A DNA stretch of 64,000 nucleotides. It comes from Xenoacremonium recifei. Its lineage: Eukaryota > Ascomycota > Sordariomycetes > Hypocreales > Nectriaceae. Positions within the stretch are counted from its first letter, which is position 1, and every line of letters begins with the position of its first letter. Position numbers and translations under genes: made by a program. The notes under the pieces are model-generated. The model ran no database searches, was not told where the DNA came from, and saw only the letters and a program-made list of their open reading frames with translations. Below, piece after piece: positions 1-11,866 of this stretch. Location: contig WOFQ01000014.1 of assembly GCA_012184525.1 (NCBI GenBank), positions 620,001 through 684,000 on the forward strand. The letters are read 5' to 3'.

Positions 1-108
1 AGCTGGTTATCTTTCCAGAAGGTGGCCATCTTCGGCATGATTGTCGGTGTTGTTGGCTTTGGGCTGCGATACAGCAAGAACAGGTCCGCCCACCACGGTG
101 GCTTCTAA
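1..108 (+). CDS. 3' end of a membrane-protein gene (partial)
   Basis: An open frame enters from the left edge and ends at TAA 106-108, giving 35 residues. They contain a hydrophobic stretch (VAIFGMIVGVVGFGL) followed by a short polar, basic tail ending in HHGGF. This looks like the last transmembrane helix and cytosolic tail of a membrane protein. The frame is open from base 1, so the exon starts outside the window. I do not recognise the family from so short a piece. It is tandem with TRM112, whose ATG lies about 280 bp downstream. Confidence 0.5.
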   Translation, partial: SWLSFQKVAIFGMIVGVVGFGLRYSKNRSAHHGGF

Positions 109-391
109 GCATCTATTAGAGACTCGACCAGGATTTGTCGACGTCATTAGGTCATCTACGTATAAACAAATGTGTTCAAACCTGTAAACGCCATGAAGAA
201 TTACCCTGCAATTTTTTTCTCTCGATAAAATGCGTCTCGACCTGGGCGATTTCTGAAGGCAGGCTATACGGTAGATGTAGACTGTTCTGTCACGTGGGGC
301 GACCCAACCCAACAACGCCAATGAAAAAGTGTAGTAACAGTCCGCAAAAAAGTCGATCAACCCGTCCTTAAGCAAGAAGACCAAGATCATC

Positions 392-829
392 ATGAAAGTC
401 CTAAGTCTTAACTTTCTCACCTGCGCCGTCAAGGCTTGCAAGAGTTCTTCTGACTCTTATCCCCTGCATCCCAAGGACGCCGAGCTCGTTCAAGATGAGC
501 TCGAGGTGAACCCGCAAATGCTCATCAACGTCCTGCCACGCCTCGACTGGACTGCTCTGCGCACGACATCCTCAGAGGTATTTTCAACCGATTATTTGCT
601 ACAAAAGTATTTTCTTAACGTCGAAACTTAGTTGGGTTTCCCGCAATTGCCAGAGCAGGCTCCCACGGCGGAGGAGCTTGAGGCGGATGAGAAGATGTTG
701 AAGGACCTGCACCACCTGCTGCTGGAGACGCAAATTTCGGAGGGCAAGCTGGTTTGTGCGAACTGTGGACACGAGTATGCTATCAAGGAAGGGATTGCCA
801 ACTTCCTACTCCCCAGTCACCTCGTGTAA
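392..829 (+). CDS. TRM112: Multifunctional methyltransferase activator Trm112
   Basis: Small zinc-binding activator of several SAM-dependent methyltransferases. In yeast its partners include Trm9, Trm11, Mtq2 and Bud23, so it serves tRNA, eRF1 and 18S rRNA methylation. Two exons, 392-577 and 632-829, are joined by a 54-bp GTATTT...TTAG intron and give 127 aa, close to the yeast length. The N-terminus MKVLSLNFLTCAVKAC and the C-terminal block (LVCANCGHEYAIKEGI then NFLLPSHLV) match the family well. The zinc ligands are the early Cys residues and the C-x2-C pair. The intron removes a frame that would otherwise stop at 631. Identification is by recalled family motifs and is secure. Confidence 0.95.
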
Positions 830-1187
830 TGGGTTTCACATCTGAAGGAGTTTAACGGGGGGGCGATACCATCGAGCGACTGGCAGCTGGACGCATGATA
901 GACCTAAAAGGGGACATGACTAGAGGGAGGCATGGGATGCTGGTGTACGGCGTTAATCTTTCAAATACGATTTCAGCTCATCAGGAGGGACGATATTCCT
1001 AAATCGAGATCAATTAAAACCCGGTCTTTACTCTTCTACAGCCAGTCGTACAGCCAGTCGCACAGCTTGTCGATTCCGACACCCGTCCAGACACACCAAT
1101 GAAACCCAAAACTCCATATCTTCGTGATGTACAATATAGCCTGACCGATGGGAGGCGCTAGAGATAACTCTGCCCAGACACGTGAAA
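830..1187. other. Intergenic, convergent 3' region
   Basis: This 358-bp stretch lies between the 3' ends of TRM112 (+) and the BIG1-like gene (-). I see no ORF with coding character. It presumably carries both 3' UTRs and polyadenylation signals. A short direct repeat (cagtcgtacagccagtcg, about 1042-1060) is the only local pattern. Confidence 0.6.
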
Positions 1188-2178
1188 TTACTGCTGCTTC
1201 TTCTGCGCAGCGGGACTCATGTCCTTGTCAAAAGCGCCATAGGAGACCTCGAGACTAGCAAGAGCCTTCAAACCTACGCCCAGAATAGACAGGAGAACGA
1301 TCGCTGTGATGATGCCCATGAAGATTCCTAATATTGTCATTAGCCTCCGTTTAGGTGAACATGAACCATCCGCGAGTGGCTTACCAGGAGTGAAGAACTG
1401 GTACTTCTCGAAAAGAGCGCGGTTGTCACGACCAGTATCATTCGGGGCTCGGATCGGCTTGTTTTGAACGTGGCGCTTGAGTTCCATTTTCACCGGCTCG
1501 TCGAATTCGGGTTGGTATGTGGGCTCGCCAGGGGTACCGACGAGGAGGACGAGGAGGATGGTGTAGGAGTCAATGGAGGGGATTTCATCGAGGCTCTGTC
1601 CGAGAGCATTGTCTAAAAGCAATCAGCCAATGTTCAACTCTCACAACATCATTCAGTCCAAGACTCACTGTTCTCTCGGAGTGTGCCAGCTCGGTCCGAC
1701 CCCAGAGGCGCCAAGCCGAGTTCATCAACAGTGACCATCTTCGCCTTCTCGATACAAGCATTCAGGATGAAATCGGAGATCCCGTCGTCGGAGGTCTCGC
1801 CAACGATCTCCGACACAATGTATTTGCCCTGGATCTGCGAATCCTCAACCATCTTGCAGAGGTGCGGCATCGCGCAGCCATTCGAAGTCTCCAGGTCGGC
1901 AGCATTGAGGCCAGGTTGCGAAACGAGCAGATAATGTTCCGTAGGGCATGATGAGAGGAACTCTTTCGTGTATTTGAGCGCTTGCAGGGATGTCTGGATT
2001 TGATTCGGGTTGGAAGATTCGGACAACCTAAGAAGGGCAATTAGAGGGAGCTCCTTGAGGCTAGATTGCGAGCCGCGGCGTACTTGGAAGTGGACAGCAG
2101 GATCCAAGGAGAAGAATCCGAAAATGCGACCGAGGAACCGGCCAGCGCCAGAGCGCCTGCAAGAGTCTGGAGACGCAT
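1188..2178 (-). CDS. BIG1/VOA1-type V-ATPase assembly factor
   Basis: ER membrane protein of the Big1/Voa1 family, implicated in V-ATPase V0 assembly and, in yeast Big1, in beta-1,6-glucan synthesis. Four exons: 2178-2084, 2027-1669, 1612-1385 and 1327-1188. The three introns are 55-57 bp and all splice in phase, giving 273 aa. The first ~20 residues (MRLQTLAGALALAGSSVAFS) form a signal peptide. The lumenal domain has the family-like run LSSCPTEHYLLVSQPGLNAADL (about 60-80). Near the C-terminus KYQFFTPG precedes a single TM helix (GIFMGIITAIVLLSILGVGL) and the tail SLEVSYGAFDK...QKKQQ, which is the conserved S1/VOA1 transmembrane domain. The terminal KKQQ could act as a KKxx ER-retrieval signal. 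It is divergent from NOP25 with ~290 bp between the start codons. Confidence 0.87.
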
Positions 2179-2470
2179 AGCTGACGAGAGTGATGGTAGT
2201 CGGCTTCGTGTCTGCCTGTCAATTCGAGCTTCAGAGGTCCCAGTTGTCGAGAGGTAGGAGCTGATGCAGCAGCGATAACCTTACGTAACCACCCCTTTAG
2301 ATGCACAGCCTTATTTGATGCACACCTCGGTGAATCCCAGCGTTGGGTCGGCGATTCTCGAAAGTTTATGAGCTGGGAATTAACTTGTCTTTGCAGTATC
2401 TGTTTCTTTTTGGAATGATCCCCCAGACCACAGAAACACCCTAATAATCTGCTTGAGTCTAATTGCAGCC

Positions 2471-3170
2471 ATGTTCGCCAAACCGAGACCGAAGAAGAGC
2501 ATTCTGCCACCCCCAAGCAAGAAACGGAAAAATACGTCGGCAGTTGAAGAGATCTCGTTTGACAATGATGCGCGACAAGAGTTCCTGACTGGCTTCCACA
2601 AGCGAAAGCTGCAACGGGTTAAGTATGCACAAGAAGAGGCTGCTAAGAAGGCTCGTCAAGAGAAGCTTGCAATGCGAAAACAGGTATGTCCAGACGTCCA
2701 CCTGCACAGAGCCTTCAAGACACGAAGACTAACAGGTCCGCTAGTTACGAGAAGAACGCCGTCGAGAAGTCGAAGAGCACGTCGAAGCTGTGAATAAGCT
2801 TTTACGGGAATCGCAATCTGCCGGAGACATCGAACAAGAATCGGACGAGGAGTCTACAGAGGAGTGGGACGGTTTTCCTGATCAGCCGAACCTCGATATT
2901 GTCGACCACGAGGAGGAATACATCGACGAGGACCGCTATACTACAGTCACTGTAGAATCGGTGGCTGTGTCAAGAGAGGGCCTCTACAAGCCTCAAGCAT
3001 TGGAAGACGAGGACGAGAAAAAACCTGAGCCCGAAGCGAATAACAAAAGCGCCAGCGGGGAGCGAGACCGGCCTAAAAAGAAGAAGAAAAAGTTCCGTTA
3101 CGAATCGAAAATCGAGCGGCAATTGACAGAGAGGAAGTTCAAGGCTAAGAAGGCCAGGAGGCGAGATTAG
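2471..3170 (+). CDS. Nucleolar protein 25 / RRP17 (5'-exonuclease in 60S biogenesis)
   Basis: Member of the Nop25/Rrp17 family; yeast Rrp17 trims 5' ends of pre-rRNA during large-subunit maturation. Exons 2471-2683 and 2745-3170 give 212 aa. The acceptor CTAG at 2743-2744 is chosen because it restores the frame into LREERRREVEEHVEAVN. The N-terminal half has the conserved EISFDNDARQEFLTGFHKRK block (about 28-47) and a charged coiled coil. The middle is acidic, and the C-terminus is a K/R-rich nuclear and nucleolar targeting tail (KKKKKKFRYESK, then FKAKKARRRD). The ATG at 2471 is the first in frame; the frame extends 18 bp upstream without an ATG. The gene is convergent with tropomyosin. Confidence 0.88.
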
Positions 3171-3429
3171 GGGTTTAGAAGACGAAAGAATCACTCCAAC
3201 CGAGGCGGAAGGCATAGCACATTGGAAAAGATACCCTTGTTGAGAAAGCCAATTTTCAATTAGCTAGGAGAAACGTAACATGCGGCATTCGCTCTGCTGA
3301 CAACACTTCAACCTCCCTTGCCTTCATGCAACATGAGGACAAATCGGCGGCCCAAGGCTGCCTGATGGTGTACTATGCGACGGACAAAAATATGGGATCT
3401 GGTGCAAGCAAAAGATTTTCGTCCATCGC

Positions 3430-4125
3430 TCAGATGTTGCCGATCTCGTTCTGAAGCTCTTCCAGCTCCTTCTGGAGGGTGGAGTATTTCTTAGCCATCT
3501 CCTCGTACTTGGTCTCCCACTGGTCGCGTTCGTTCTCGAGGGCTTGCACCTTTCGCTCGAAGTGGCCGGCCTTGACATCGGTCTGTCGGAGTCTGTGGAA
3601 TATGAGATTAGAACGCGCGCCTCAAAAAGCCTGTCCATGTCCACCCTTGAAAACAGGAACAATAGGGGCTCTGAAGGGATAGCACTGTGCTAATAACGTA
3701 CTTCTCGTTCGCCTCGCGGAGGGTCTTGTCGGCATCCTCGGCCTCCTCTTCGAGCAGCTGCAGTCGTCGCTGCAGGGTCTCGTTCTGAGTGCCGTGCTGC
3801 TGGCCCTCGTCGGCGGCCTTCTTGAAGTCCTTGATGGCGGTCTCGAGCTTCTCGACCTCGCCCTCAAGAAGGTTATTCTTGTGCTGCAGCGAGGTGATCT
3901 CCTGCTCCTTGGAAAGATTCTCCTGCTCGAGCGCCTTGACCTTGGTCTGGAGCTCCTCAACCTTGGCCGAAGCTTCGTCGGCCTCGAGGCGGAGCGAGGC
4001 CATTTTCTGTACGCTCAACCATCAGCATCGGATGCCATCTGCGTGACGCTTTACCCCTCCAAGGGATGACATGGTGGGGTACATGGCAAAAGTCGGGGAC
4101 AACGAACCTCCTTGATGCGATCCAT
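3430..4125 (-). CDS. TPM1: Tropomyosin
   Basis: Coiled-coil actin-cable stabiliser of fungal cytokinesis and tip growth. Three exons, 4125-4108, 4006-3702 and 3592-3430, give exactly 161 aa, the usual fungal tropomyosin length. The start MDRIKEKMASLRLEADEAS and almost uninterrupted heptad repeats to the end (ELEELQNEIGNI) define the protein. The tiny first exon encodes only MDRIKE. It is followed by a 101-bp intron, so simple ORF finding misses the true N-terminus. The second intron (3701-3593) has a GTACGT donor. It is divergent from the putative securin gene over a ~390-bp promoter. Confidence 0.95.
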
Positions 4126-4517
4126 GTTGGGCGAAAAGTGACGGTCGGGTAGTGAACAGATGGGTTGAGCAAGACGGTTGCGAAGCGCAGAAGTCGCGAT
4201 GTGGAAGAATCGATGCGGTGGTGAAGAAAGGGGAGAGAAGTGATGCCCCTCCAAGAGTCCCCGTTGGTCACCGTTGATACGTAGGTACCAAAAGCCGCTT
4301 AAGTAGGCTGTGGCTTGTAGTGGCTGCCTTCCTGCACGGGGCAGCACCCCTGTTGCTTAATATGGGCGTTGCTCGGCCAACAGGGGCACGGATTATCAAC
4401 ACGACCACCTTGAGATGAGCCTCGCTTTAAACCCCTATCATTGGCACAATAACGCGATTATCGCTTTTGTTTAGACGGAAACCCGACAAGCTGCGATAAA
4501 TCAATCAGAACTCCAGA
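4126..4517. promoter_or_regulatory. Divergent intergenic promoter region
   Basis: This 392-bp gap separates the start codons of tropomyosin (-) and the putative securin (+). It must hold both 5' UTRs and promoters. No coding potential and no clear TATA box were seen. Confidence 0.5.
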
Positions 4518-5876
4518 ATGCTGGCGGCGCATCGCGACCAGGAAAACTTGGTGGTCAGCCACCAGGTCCCTTCCAAACAGCAGCACAAGACCCCGGGCGC
4601 CCGATTCCCTAAGACGCCTTCGCGGTACCCTCAACATGACGAGAACGCGCCAACTGCCTTCGCTGGTAAGACCGGCCTCGGTGGCCCGAGCAACTTTGGA
4701 GGCGACAAGACTATCATGAAGACCAACGGGAAACGACCGGCATTGGTTACGCCAATGGGTACGTACGAAGCGAAATGCAGCGCCGTTGCAAGATAGCTGA
4801 CGAGCGATTCAATAGAAGGTCGAAGCCGGGCTCCTTTGGGCAACAAGACGACGAATGCGAAAGCCAGAACTGGTCAAGTCGGCGGAGTGAAGAACATTGT
4901 CAAGGAAATCGAGAAGTCCCAGCTCAAGCCGACCACGGTGCAGAAGCCAAAGAGCGAGCTTGCCCCCGTTGATTTCAAGGTCGCGACCAAACAGAAGGCG
5001 CTGGAGGAAGAAGAACCGGAATACGCTCCTCCAAAGCCCCGCGATCTCCCGTACGAATCCGATGTGCTGCCAGCCGGTGGTCTCACCGTCAACGGTCTCA
5101 AGGATGAGAACCTCTTCAAGGGGTATTACCAGCATTTCTATAATCCCGTTGATGAGCACGGCGTCACAAAGCAAGAACGAGAATTTGAAGAGACAATGAA
5201 GGGTGTCTACAAAAAGGCTGAAGAGCGGAACCAGCGAGAGATGGATGGGTTTGAGTGGAACATTGCCGACATCAGTTCCCCGGAGACTACGCGCAAACTC
5301 CCTGTCCAGCCAACGGAAACTGTACGCAGGGTCAAGCGAGCGCCGGCGAAACAACTTTCGACTATGACATCTCGTCGAGCTGTCTCAGCTCTATCAGTTC
5401 ATTCCGATGCAACCAAGAGTGCGGAACGCCGAATCGCTTCTGCTGCACAGCCCGCCAAGGCTCGAAAGCCCCTGAGCTCACTTCTCCAGACTAAGAGATC
5501 AGTCAGCCACAATGCCCCCAATAAGACAACTTCTGGCGCCAGAGCGGTCGGAGAAGCGGCATCGAGGACTACCATCGGCTATAGCAAAGGTCGATCAGCC
5601 TCTTCGATGTTTCATACCCAGCGTCCCGGTTCCAGTGAGGCGAACCAGTCAGTTCGGTCAGCGCACTCCTCGACTTCTATTGAGTCGGGCCTTTCTGAAC
5701 TGACTATTACTCCGGCTCGTCTCCGTCAAGCGGCGATCAAGAAACAGGAGGCCGAACCGCGTCCGCAGTTCATGTCTATTTTTGACGAGGACGAAGATGA
5801 AGATCTGCCTGCCCTGAACAACCCGCTTGACCTTGCCGAAGATGAGGAAGAGTTCGAGCTGAAGCTCGAGATATGA
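4518..5876 (+). CDS. Putative securin (Cut2/Pds1-like)
   Basis: Exons 4518-4758 and 4816-5876, joined across a 57-bp GTACGT...ATAG intron, give 433 aa. Splicing creates the segment SRAPLGNKTTNAKA at about residues 84-97. Its RAPLG core matches the first destruction box of fission-yeast securin Cut2 as I recall it. About 55 residues later comes EEPEYAPPKPRDLP, which resembles the EYMPPP block of Cut2. A second RxxL (RKPLSSLL) lies further on. The middle is basic and serine-rich; the C-terminus is acidic (DEDEDEDLPALNN...AEDEEEFELKLEI). Securin is the APC/C-degraded inhibitor of separase. Family identity is inferred from these short motifs only, because securins are poorly conserved. It could instead be another APC/C substrate or a spindle protein. 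Confidence 0.45.
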
Positions 5877-7127
5877 TTCACGTATTGTATGAACAAAGAG
5901 GACACGATCATGGCGTTTATGGGTTGCATTGATATTCTTCATTGGCGAAAACGAAAATGGACTTGGTCGAATGCGCATTTGGAGAGAAAGACAAACTTCT
6001 GCCTAAGGTACAATTAGGTCCTTCAATAGCGCTCTACACGATAGCAGTGACACTGTTCGTCTTGGGGCTTCACCCTTGCTTTACTTCTGGAACTCTGCAG
6101 GCCGCGATAGGTACCTGCTGCAGCGATTGTATTCAATTTATTATGATGAGATCTGTCTCTGATCATTAATTCTTAATGAGACCTAACAGTGAAGTCCAGT
6201 CAGACTGCCGTGCTTTTCGGGTGCTCCCTTATCACTGCAAGATTAAATCATATCAAAAGATTAATGCACAAGCGAGACACCAGATGGTCTGTGGGTGCAT
6301 CCTTCGACATCAGAGGAAGCAAAGGCAAAGCACAAAAATATGAAAGGCAAAATACTTGTATAGCATTTCCCATTGACTGCATTCTCTCTGCCTTGATTGC
6401 AGCCATGTAAAAATAGACATCCGTCTGCGCCACTTATACTGCCTCAGGGACAGTGAGCGTTTGCTCTGAAATGAGGTGAGATTATGTGCACGTGTTCACA
6501 TTGAGTTGGTCCTCCCTGATCGATCTGGGGATGAGGTCACAGCCAATCTAGTGCCGGACAAACCTGCTGCCGGGATCCGGCGCGAGGACAAGAGGCGCGG
6601 GTATCCAAACGCGCTGGGAGCACTAAAAAAATACCAGGCGGCCGTGTATCCGTGCACGCGGCTTCCGCAGCCAGTGGCTGGACTTTCTGCCAACCCGCAA
6701 GGGCCAGCCATCATCCCTGAGCCAAAAGATGGATCGGCTTCAACCTCTCATCTCTCAACACCACGCTTTTCCTCCCACATCTGCGCGCCCTGCAGCACCC
6801 GGAGCCCTTGGACGCCGTCGGACACGCTGCTAGGCGCCTGGCATCTGCTTTTTCCCTGCCCCTTCGCCATCTCTGCCGCAGTGTCAGCGGATGACGCAAC
6901 ACCCGCCGCTGCGGCCGCCTTTGTCCATTTGAACTCCCTCGCTCAATTTTGCCTTTGCCGCCGATCGCGTAAAGTCTCCTGCTCTGCTCCCGCGCGCAAC
7001 GCCCGCGCAACACCTTTTCCCTCGCCGCCGCCGCCGCCTGATACTGCACGGTCTGTGTCTTCTCCGGGTTCGACGAGATATCATGGTCGGTGCACGGTGG
7101 AAGAGATAGGAAGCGCGCATCGCCACG
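5877..7127. other. Intergenic region and SET1 leader
   Basis: 1.25 kb without a supportable gene, between the putative securin and SET1 (both +). The last ~600 bp are C/T-rich and probably hold the SET1 promoter and 5' UTR, including a short run of GCC triplets at about 7022-7037. Small ORFs here (for example 5942-6169 and 6189-6410) look like chance. Confidence 0.5.
7083..7109 (+). promoter_or_regulatory. Upstream ORF in the SET1 leader
   Basis: ATG at 7083 opens an 8-codon ORF (MVGARWKR) closed by TAG at 7107-7109, 18 nt before the SET1 start at 7128. If the transcript begins upstream of 7083, ribosomes would meet this ATG first, so it could lower SET1 translation. That is inference from position. 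Confidence 0.4.
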
Positions 7128-10100
7128 ATGACTCGCCCGCCTGGCGCGAGCTTCGCGCAGTTCTTCCCAACCGCTCCCAAGGTCAAGGCCCAGGCCCAGA
7201 GCCGTGCCGACTCTGATCGCCCCAAGACAGGTGCCACCATCACCGACTCATTATTGCCAGGAACTGCCACCGCGTCGGATTCTGTCGCGAATGGGTCCGT
7301 TCGACCGCTGCCGGGCCAGAACGGTATCCCGACGGATGTCGCTCACACTCTCATCGATGACAACGACTCTCCAGCCGCGGACATCCCCAGCACGGTCGGC
7401 TCATCCAGCTCTCACAGCACCGCGTCGTCGTCGGTGTTCAGCACCTCTGCGCGACAGGCAGCGACGGCCGCCTCGTCGCGTCTCCCTACCTCGAGTGTCA
7501 CTCCCGTCGCATCCAAAGATTCGCCCTCTTACTCATCCGCGCCGGCGTCCACCAAGTTGGACATGTCTGCATCTCAAACCGCCGATCGGGCCACGCCTCA
7601 ACCATCTCAAAATCCGCTTACCACTCATCGCAATGGCTCATTATCAATTGAGCCCCTCCCCATAGAGCGCGTCCCAGCTCGAGATCCACTGCCATCCGTC
7701 AAGGGCATCAAGTGCACATATGATCCGCTCCTCGATCGAGTACACAATAAGCACGTGAGCAGAAATGCAAAACCGACATATAAGGAGTTTGGTTTGGTAT
7801 GTGTAAATAAATCTCCCTGCGGGGGGTGTCATCTTCTGGTGTATGAATTGAAAGGCTAATAAATTGGATAGGAAGATGACACCCCCCCAGCAGATCCTCG
7901 TCTGGCCAAGCCAGGAGGACGCTTGGGATACATAAACACCGATTACTATCTGCCCCGGGCTCGATTACGACCTTCCCCAGAGAACATCAAGCCCTACCCG
8001 TACGACCGTAAAACCTCGATTGGCCCTGGACCTCCCACTCAGATTGTTGTAACAAGATACAATCCCTTAGTCCCATTCAACAAAGTGACCGCTGTCTTTG
8101 CTACATTCGGTGAGATCGCTGAGAGCAGCAACAAGATGCACCCTGAGACCGGCAGCTATCTGGGCTTTGCGACCATTCGCTATAGAGACTCGAAGCGGCC
8201 CGATCGACCACACGTCTCAGCGATTGATGCAGCTCGTCGAGCCGTGCGGACCCGAGGAATCAAGATTGATGCAGACGTCGTTCGAGTCGAATACGACCCA
8301 GAGGGCCACAAGAGCCGACGGATGTTAGAGGAGCACCTCAAAAGGGACAAAGCGAAACAGGAGGAGAAAAATGCCCAAGCTGCCTCTCAGGCCAAACCAG
8401 TTCCCACGGGCCCGAAGTCGACAGTGGCTTCTGGGTTTGCGAGAGCACCTCCTATAGCTCCAAAAGGCCCGGCAGTCCATCGCCAAGGTCCAAATCCTGC
8501 AGTACCAACAGCACAAGGAGCACTACCACAAACAGCAATTCCCTTACAGCCACGATCACAATCTTCTACTGAAGCCCAAACTCTTGCACAACACCTCACT
8601 AACGAACCCTATCTCTTTGTTCCGGGTGATAGTGTTCCAGTTCTGCCCAGCATCATTCCACACATGAGGAAGCGGCTGAAGAACTATGCTTTCGAGGACA
8701 TCCGCCTTGATCGAGCGGGGTATTACATCGTTTTTCGAAATTCGACACACGGAAAGTCCGAGGCTGAACGATGCTTTCGGGCAGTTAATCACACCGAATT
8801 CTTCAATTATGACTTGACAATCCAACTGTGTCTGCCACAAACGCGCACTTCAGTATCCACAGGCCAGGCTCGAAGGTCAACCCCAAGCCCAGAAAGGAGG
8901 AGTCGAGGCGATGGCCGCGGGGGAGACTACAGGGCAACAGAACACCAGGAGAGGGCAGCCGACCTCGAAGAGGAGAAGAAGCAAAGAGCCAAGAATTTCG
9001 ATCCAGTCATCGAGGCTGTGGAGGTCGTTCGACGTGAGATGACGGAACATCTCATCCGTCATATTCGTATGAAGGTCGCGGCGCCGGCTCTCTACGACTT
9101 CCTTAACCCCACCAACCATGTCACGAAACGACGAAAACTCAACATTGAGCACCCTGACGATATTGATGAGACTCCTCAAATAGAGGACGGCAACGAAAGC
9201 TCGCGAGTCGGAACCCCGAATTCGAGAGCTGATCCCATTGAGCGAAGGACTGGACATCTCAAGCCTCAAGCTTTGCCAAGGATCCGCAAGACGAAAGCCA
9301 AAGGCAGCGCTCAACGAAGTGTTTTCGTGGATCCATTCGCACGCAAACGACCCCCCGTTGCCCGCAATGCCTTTCGATCCCTTCATCACCGCCTTAGAGG
9401 CATGGATAGTGACGTGGAGTCAGACGATGATGCTGACAGCCGGGCTCTACTGGCCCGCGAGACTGAGGAGCCCGATTCGCGACCACGAAGCCGCATGAGC
9501 ACTGATGACGAAGCGTCAAAGGACGACTTTGCTCCCTGGGGACATGGAGAAGATGATTCCATGACAGAAGCAAGCTTTGCGATCACAGATGTGCCTCTCA
9601 CCAAAAAGCGGAAACTGGTTGCCTCCATCGAGGCTCCTTTCAAAAGGCAGAAGAAATCCGACGAAGAGCTTTTCGGGGTCAAGATCGGCCGTATTGATGC
9701 CGGTTTCTTATCTCGAGAGGATTCTATGGATATCCTTCCGGATTCTGAAATGGGTGACGACCAAGAAAGTCGGGCATCGCGTTCGGAAACTCCGATGTCT
9801 CTCAGCACGAAACCACTGAAGAAGAAAGCGCTGAAGCCGAAGAAGAAGACGAAAAAGCAACTTCTTGAAGAGCAAGAGGCCCTTAAGAGCCAGAATGATG
9901 CCGACTCGCAGCGTGGCGATGATGAAGAGGACGAGGAACCTTCCAAGGAAACCAAGCCTGAAGTACCAAAGCCCTCTGTCGAGGCGCCGGTCCCGACAAA
10001 GCATGATGAGAGACTGTTCTCAAATACCCCTCTAACACCAGCTATGGTGATACCTCACGCCTCTCAACCGATCTTGTCATCTTTTGAGGGTTTGCCGCTT

Positions 10101-11066
10101 GGTAGCAAAGACGTACCAGACCTAGCAAAACTTCTCAAACGATTCCAGCTTGCGGATATTGGCGATCCTGAGCTCTGGTTATGGCAGCGAAACCGCGTCA
10201 AGGAGCTCAATGGATCCCGGGAATCCAGCAATGTCCCTGCGATTCAGGGCTATTACGTTCCCAATTCGACAGGTTGTGCGAGGACCGAAGGGGTCAAGAA
10301 GATTCTCAACTCAGAGAAATCAAAATATCTACCCCACCACATCAAGGTTCAGAAAGCAAGGGAGGAACGTGAAGCAAAATACAAGAAGTCCGGAAAGGAT
10401 GCTGCCGCTGCCGCTGCTGAAGCTGCAAAGATTGCTGCGGAGAAACTGATTGCAAAGGGCAACTCTCGAGCCAATCGAGCCACGAACCGTCGGTACGTGG
10501 CCGATCTCAACGATCAAAAGAAGACTCTGGGCCAAGACTCGGACGTGTTCAAGTTCAACCAGCTCAAGAAACGCAAGAAGCCAGTCAAGTTCGCGAGGTC
10601 GGCAATCCACAACTGGGGTCTGTACGCCATGGAGAACATCGCCAAGGACGACATGATTATCGAATACGTTGGCGAGCAGGTCCGGCAACAGATTTCGGAG
10701 ATTCGTGAGAACCGATACCTGAAGAGTGGCATCGGAAGTAGTTACCTGTTCAGAATCGACGACAGCACGGTGATCGATGCCACGAAGAAGGGCGGCATTG
10801 CGCGGTTCATCAACCACAGCTGCATGCCCAACTGCACTGCAAAGATCATCCGAGTCGAAGGCAGCAAGCGGATTGTCATCTACGCACTCCGTGACATTGC
10901 CATGAGTAAGTTATTTTTCGGATCCTCACAACATCAAGAATCGTCAACTGACTAGATGACAGACGAGGAGCTCACCTACGACTACAAATTCGAGCGCGAG
11001 ATCGGTAGCTTAGACCGCATTCCATGTCTTTGCGGCACTCCGGCGTGCAAGGGGTTCCTCAATTGA
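7128..11066 (+). CDS. SET1: Histone H3 lysine-4 methyltransferase SET1 (COMPASS)
   Basis: Catalytic subunit of COMPASS, which mono-, di- and trimethylates histone H3 Lys4 in the nucleus. Exons 7128-7796, 7872-10905 and 10963-11066 give 1268 aa, typical for filamentous-fungal SET1. Order of parts: Ser/Thr/Pro-rich N-terminus; a first RRM-like domain (about 280-350, TQIVVTRYNPL...GFATIRY); a second SET1-type RRM (about 460-530, YLFVPGDSV...); a long charged linker; the N-SET region (FSNTPLTPAMVIPH through ELWLWQRNRVKEL); the catalytic SET domain (about 1115-1245). The last has the SAM/lysine-channel motif RFINHSCMPNC and later EELTYDYKFERE. A post-SET CLCGTPAC follows and the protein ends KGFLN. 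The third exon is small but essential: it supplies the end of SET and the post-SET zinc ligands. Confidence 0.96.
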
Positions 11067-11866
11067 GATCGATTTCCGGGAGGTATTGGGTTTCCGGGCC
11101 GGCGCACTTCTCCTGCTGTCCACTATATACGCACGCACATCATTTGGCGTCGTTCCCTGCGGGCTGGGGCTTGGGAGGGCGGTGGAAAAGTGACTTTGCC
11201 TTTATTCGTTCATACCGGCGTTGGGGATTTCCAGACGCATCCGGGCGGCGGGCGGCGGTTCAGAAAGGGCGGGGGGTTCTGCGACAGCATCACGGCTTTT
11301 GTATCAGCCAGGAGCTATGTTTTATTAGGGAGGGGACTTTTTTGAGACGTCCAGCTACTACAGGAGTCTTGACGTGGCGTTCAACCGGCCAATGTAATAT
11401 AATTTCTTTGCGTTCTTCCCCATAATCTCCGTGGTCAGTGCAAACTGCCTACACCATACATAACCGCACCCCTTGCGTTAAACCAAAAGATACAATTGTA
11501 AAGCGAATCTGCGCTCCAACCCAGGAAAGAAAACGTCGGATAGTGTCTGGCAATGGTCCTATAGCCTTCCATTCTGCTTCAAGCTGGTGAAAGCTGGTGA
11601 TTACATGGAGCGCTCCAGACCCTCTTAAAGAAACCTTCGAGAGAACAAGTAACAGGTCAATGCATACATTAGAGTGACACAAAAGAAAGATTCCGTCAAC
11701 CCGACTATTGATTTCGCCGCAAGCGCTAAATATCCAAGATTCTTAGTTTCCCATCGCGACACTAGCTTCCAGTTCCTCGTCCGTAAGTGTCATCAAGACA
11801 ATTATTACTCCTTTTGGTGTTGAATTATCTCCGTTCGGTCTTAATTCGAGGTTCGCTCTAGTCTTG
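11067..11866. other. Intergenic, convergent 3' region
   Basis: 800 bp between the stop of SET1 (+) and the stop of the conserved fungal gene at 11867 (-). No coding signal was found beyond short chance ORFs. It holds the two 3' UTRs. Confidence 0.5.
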
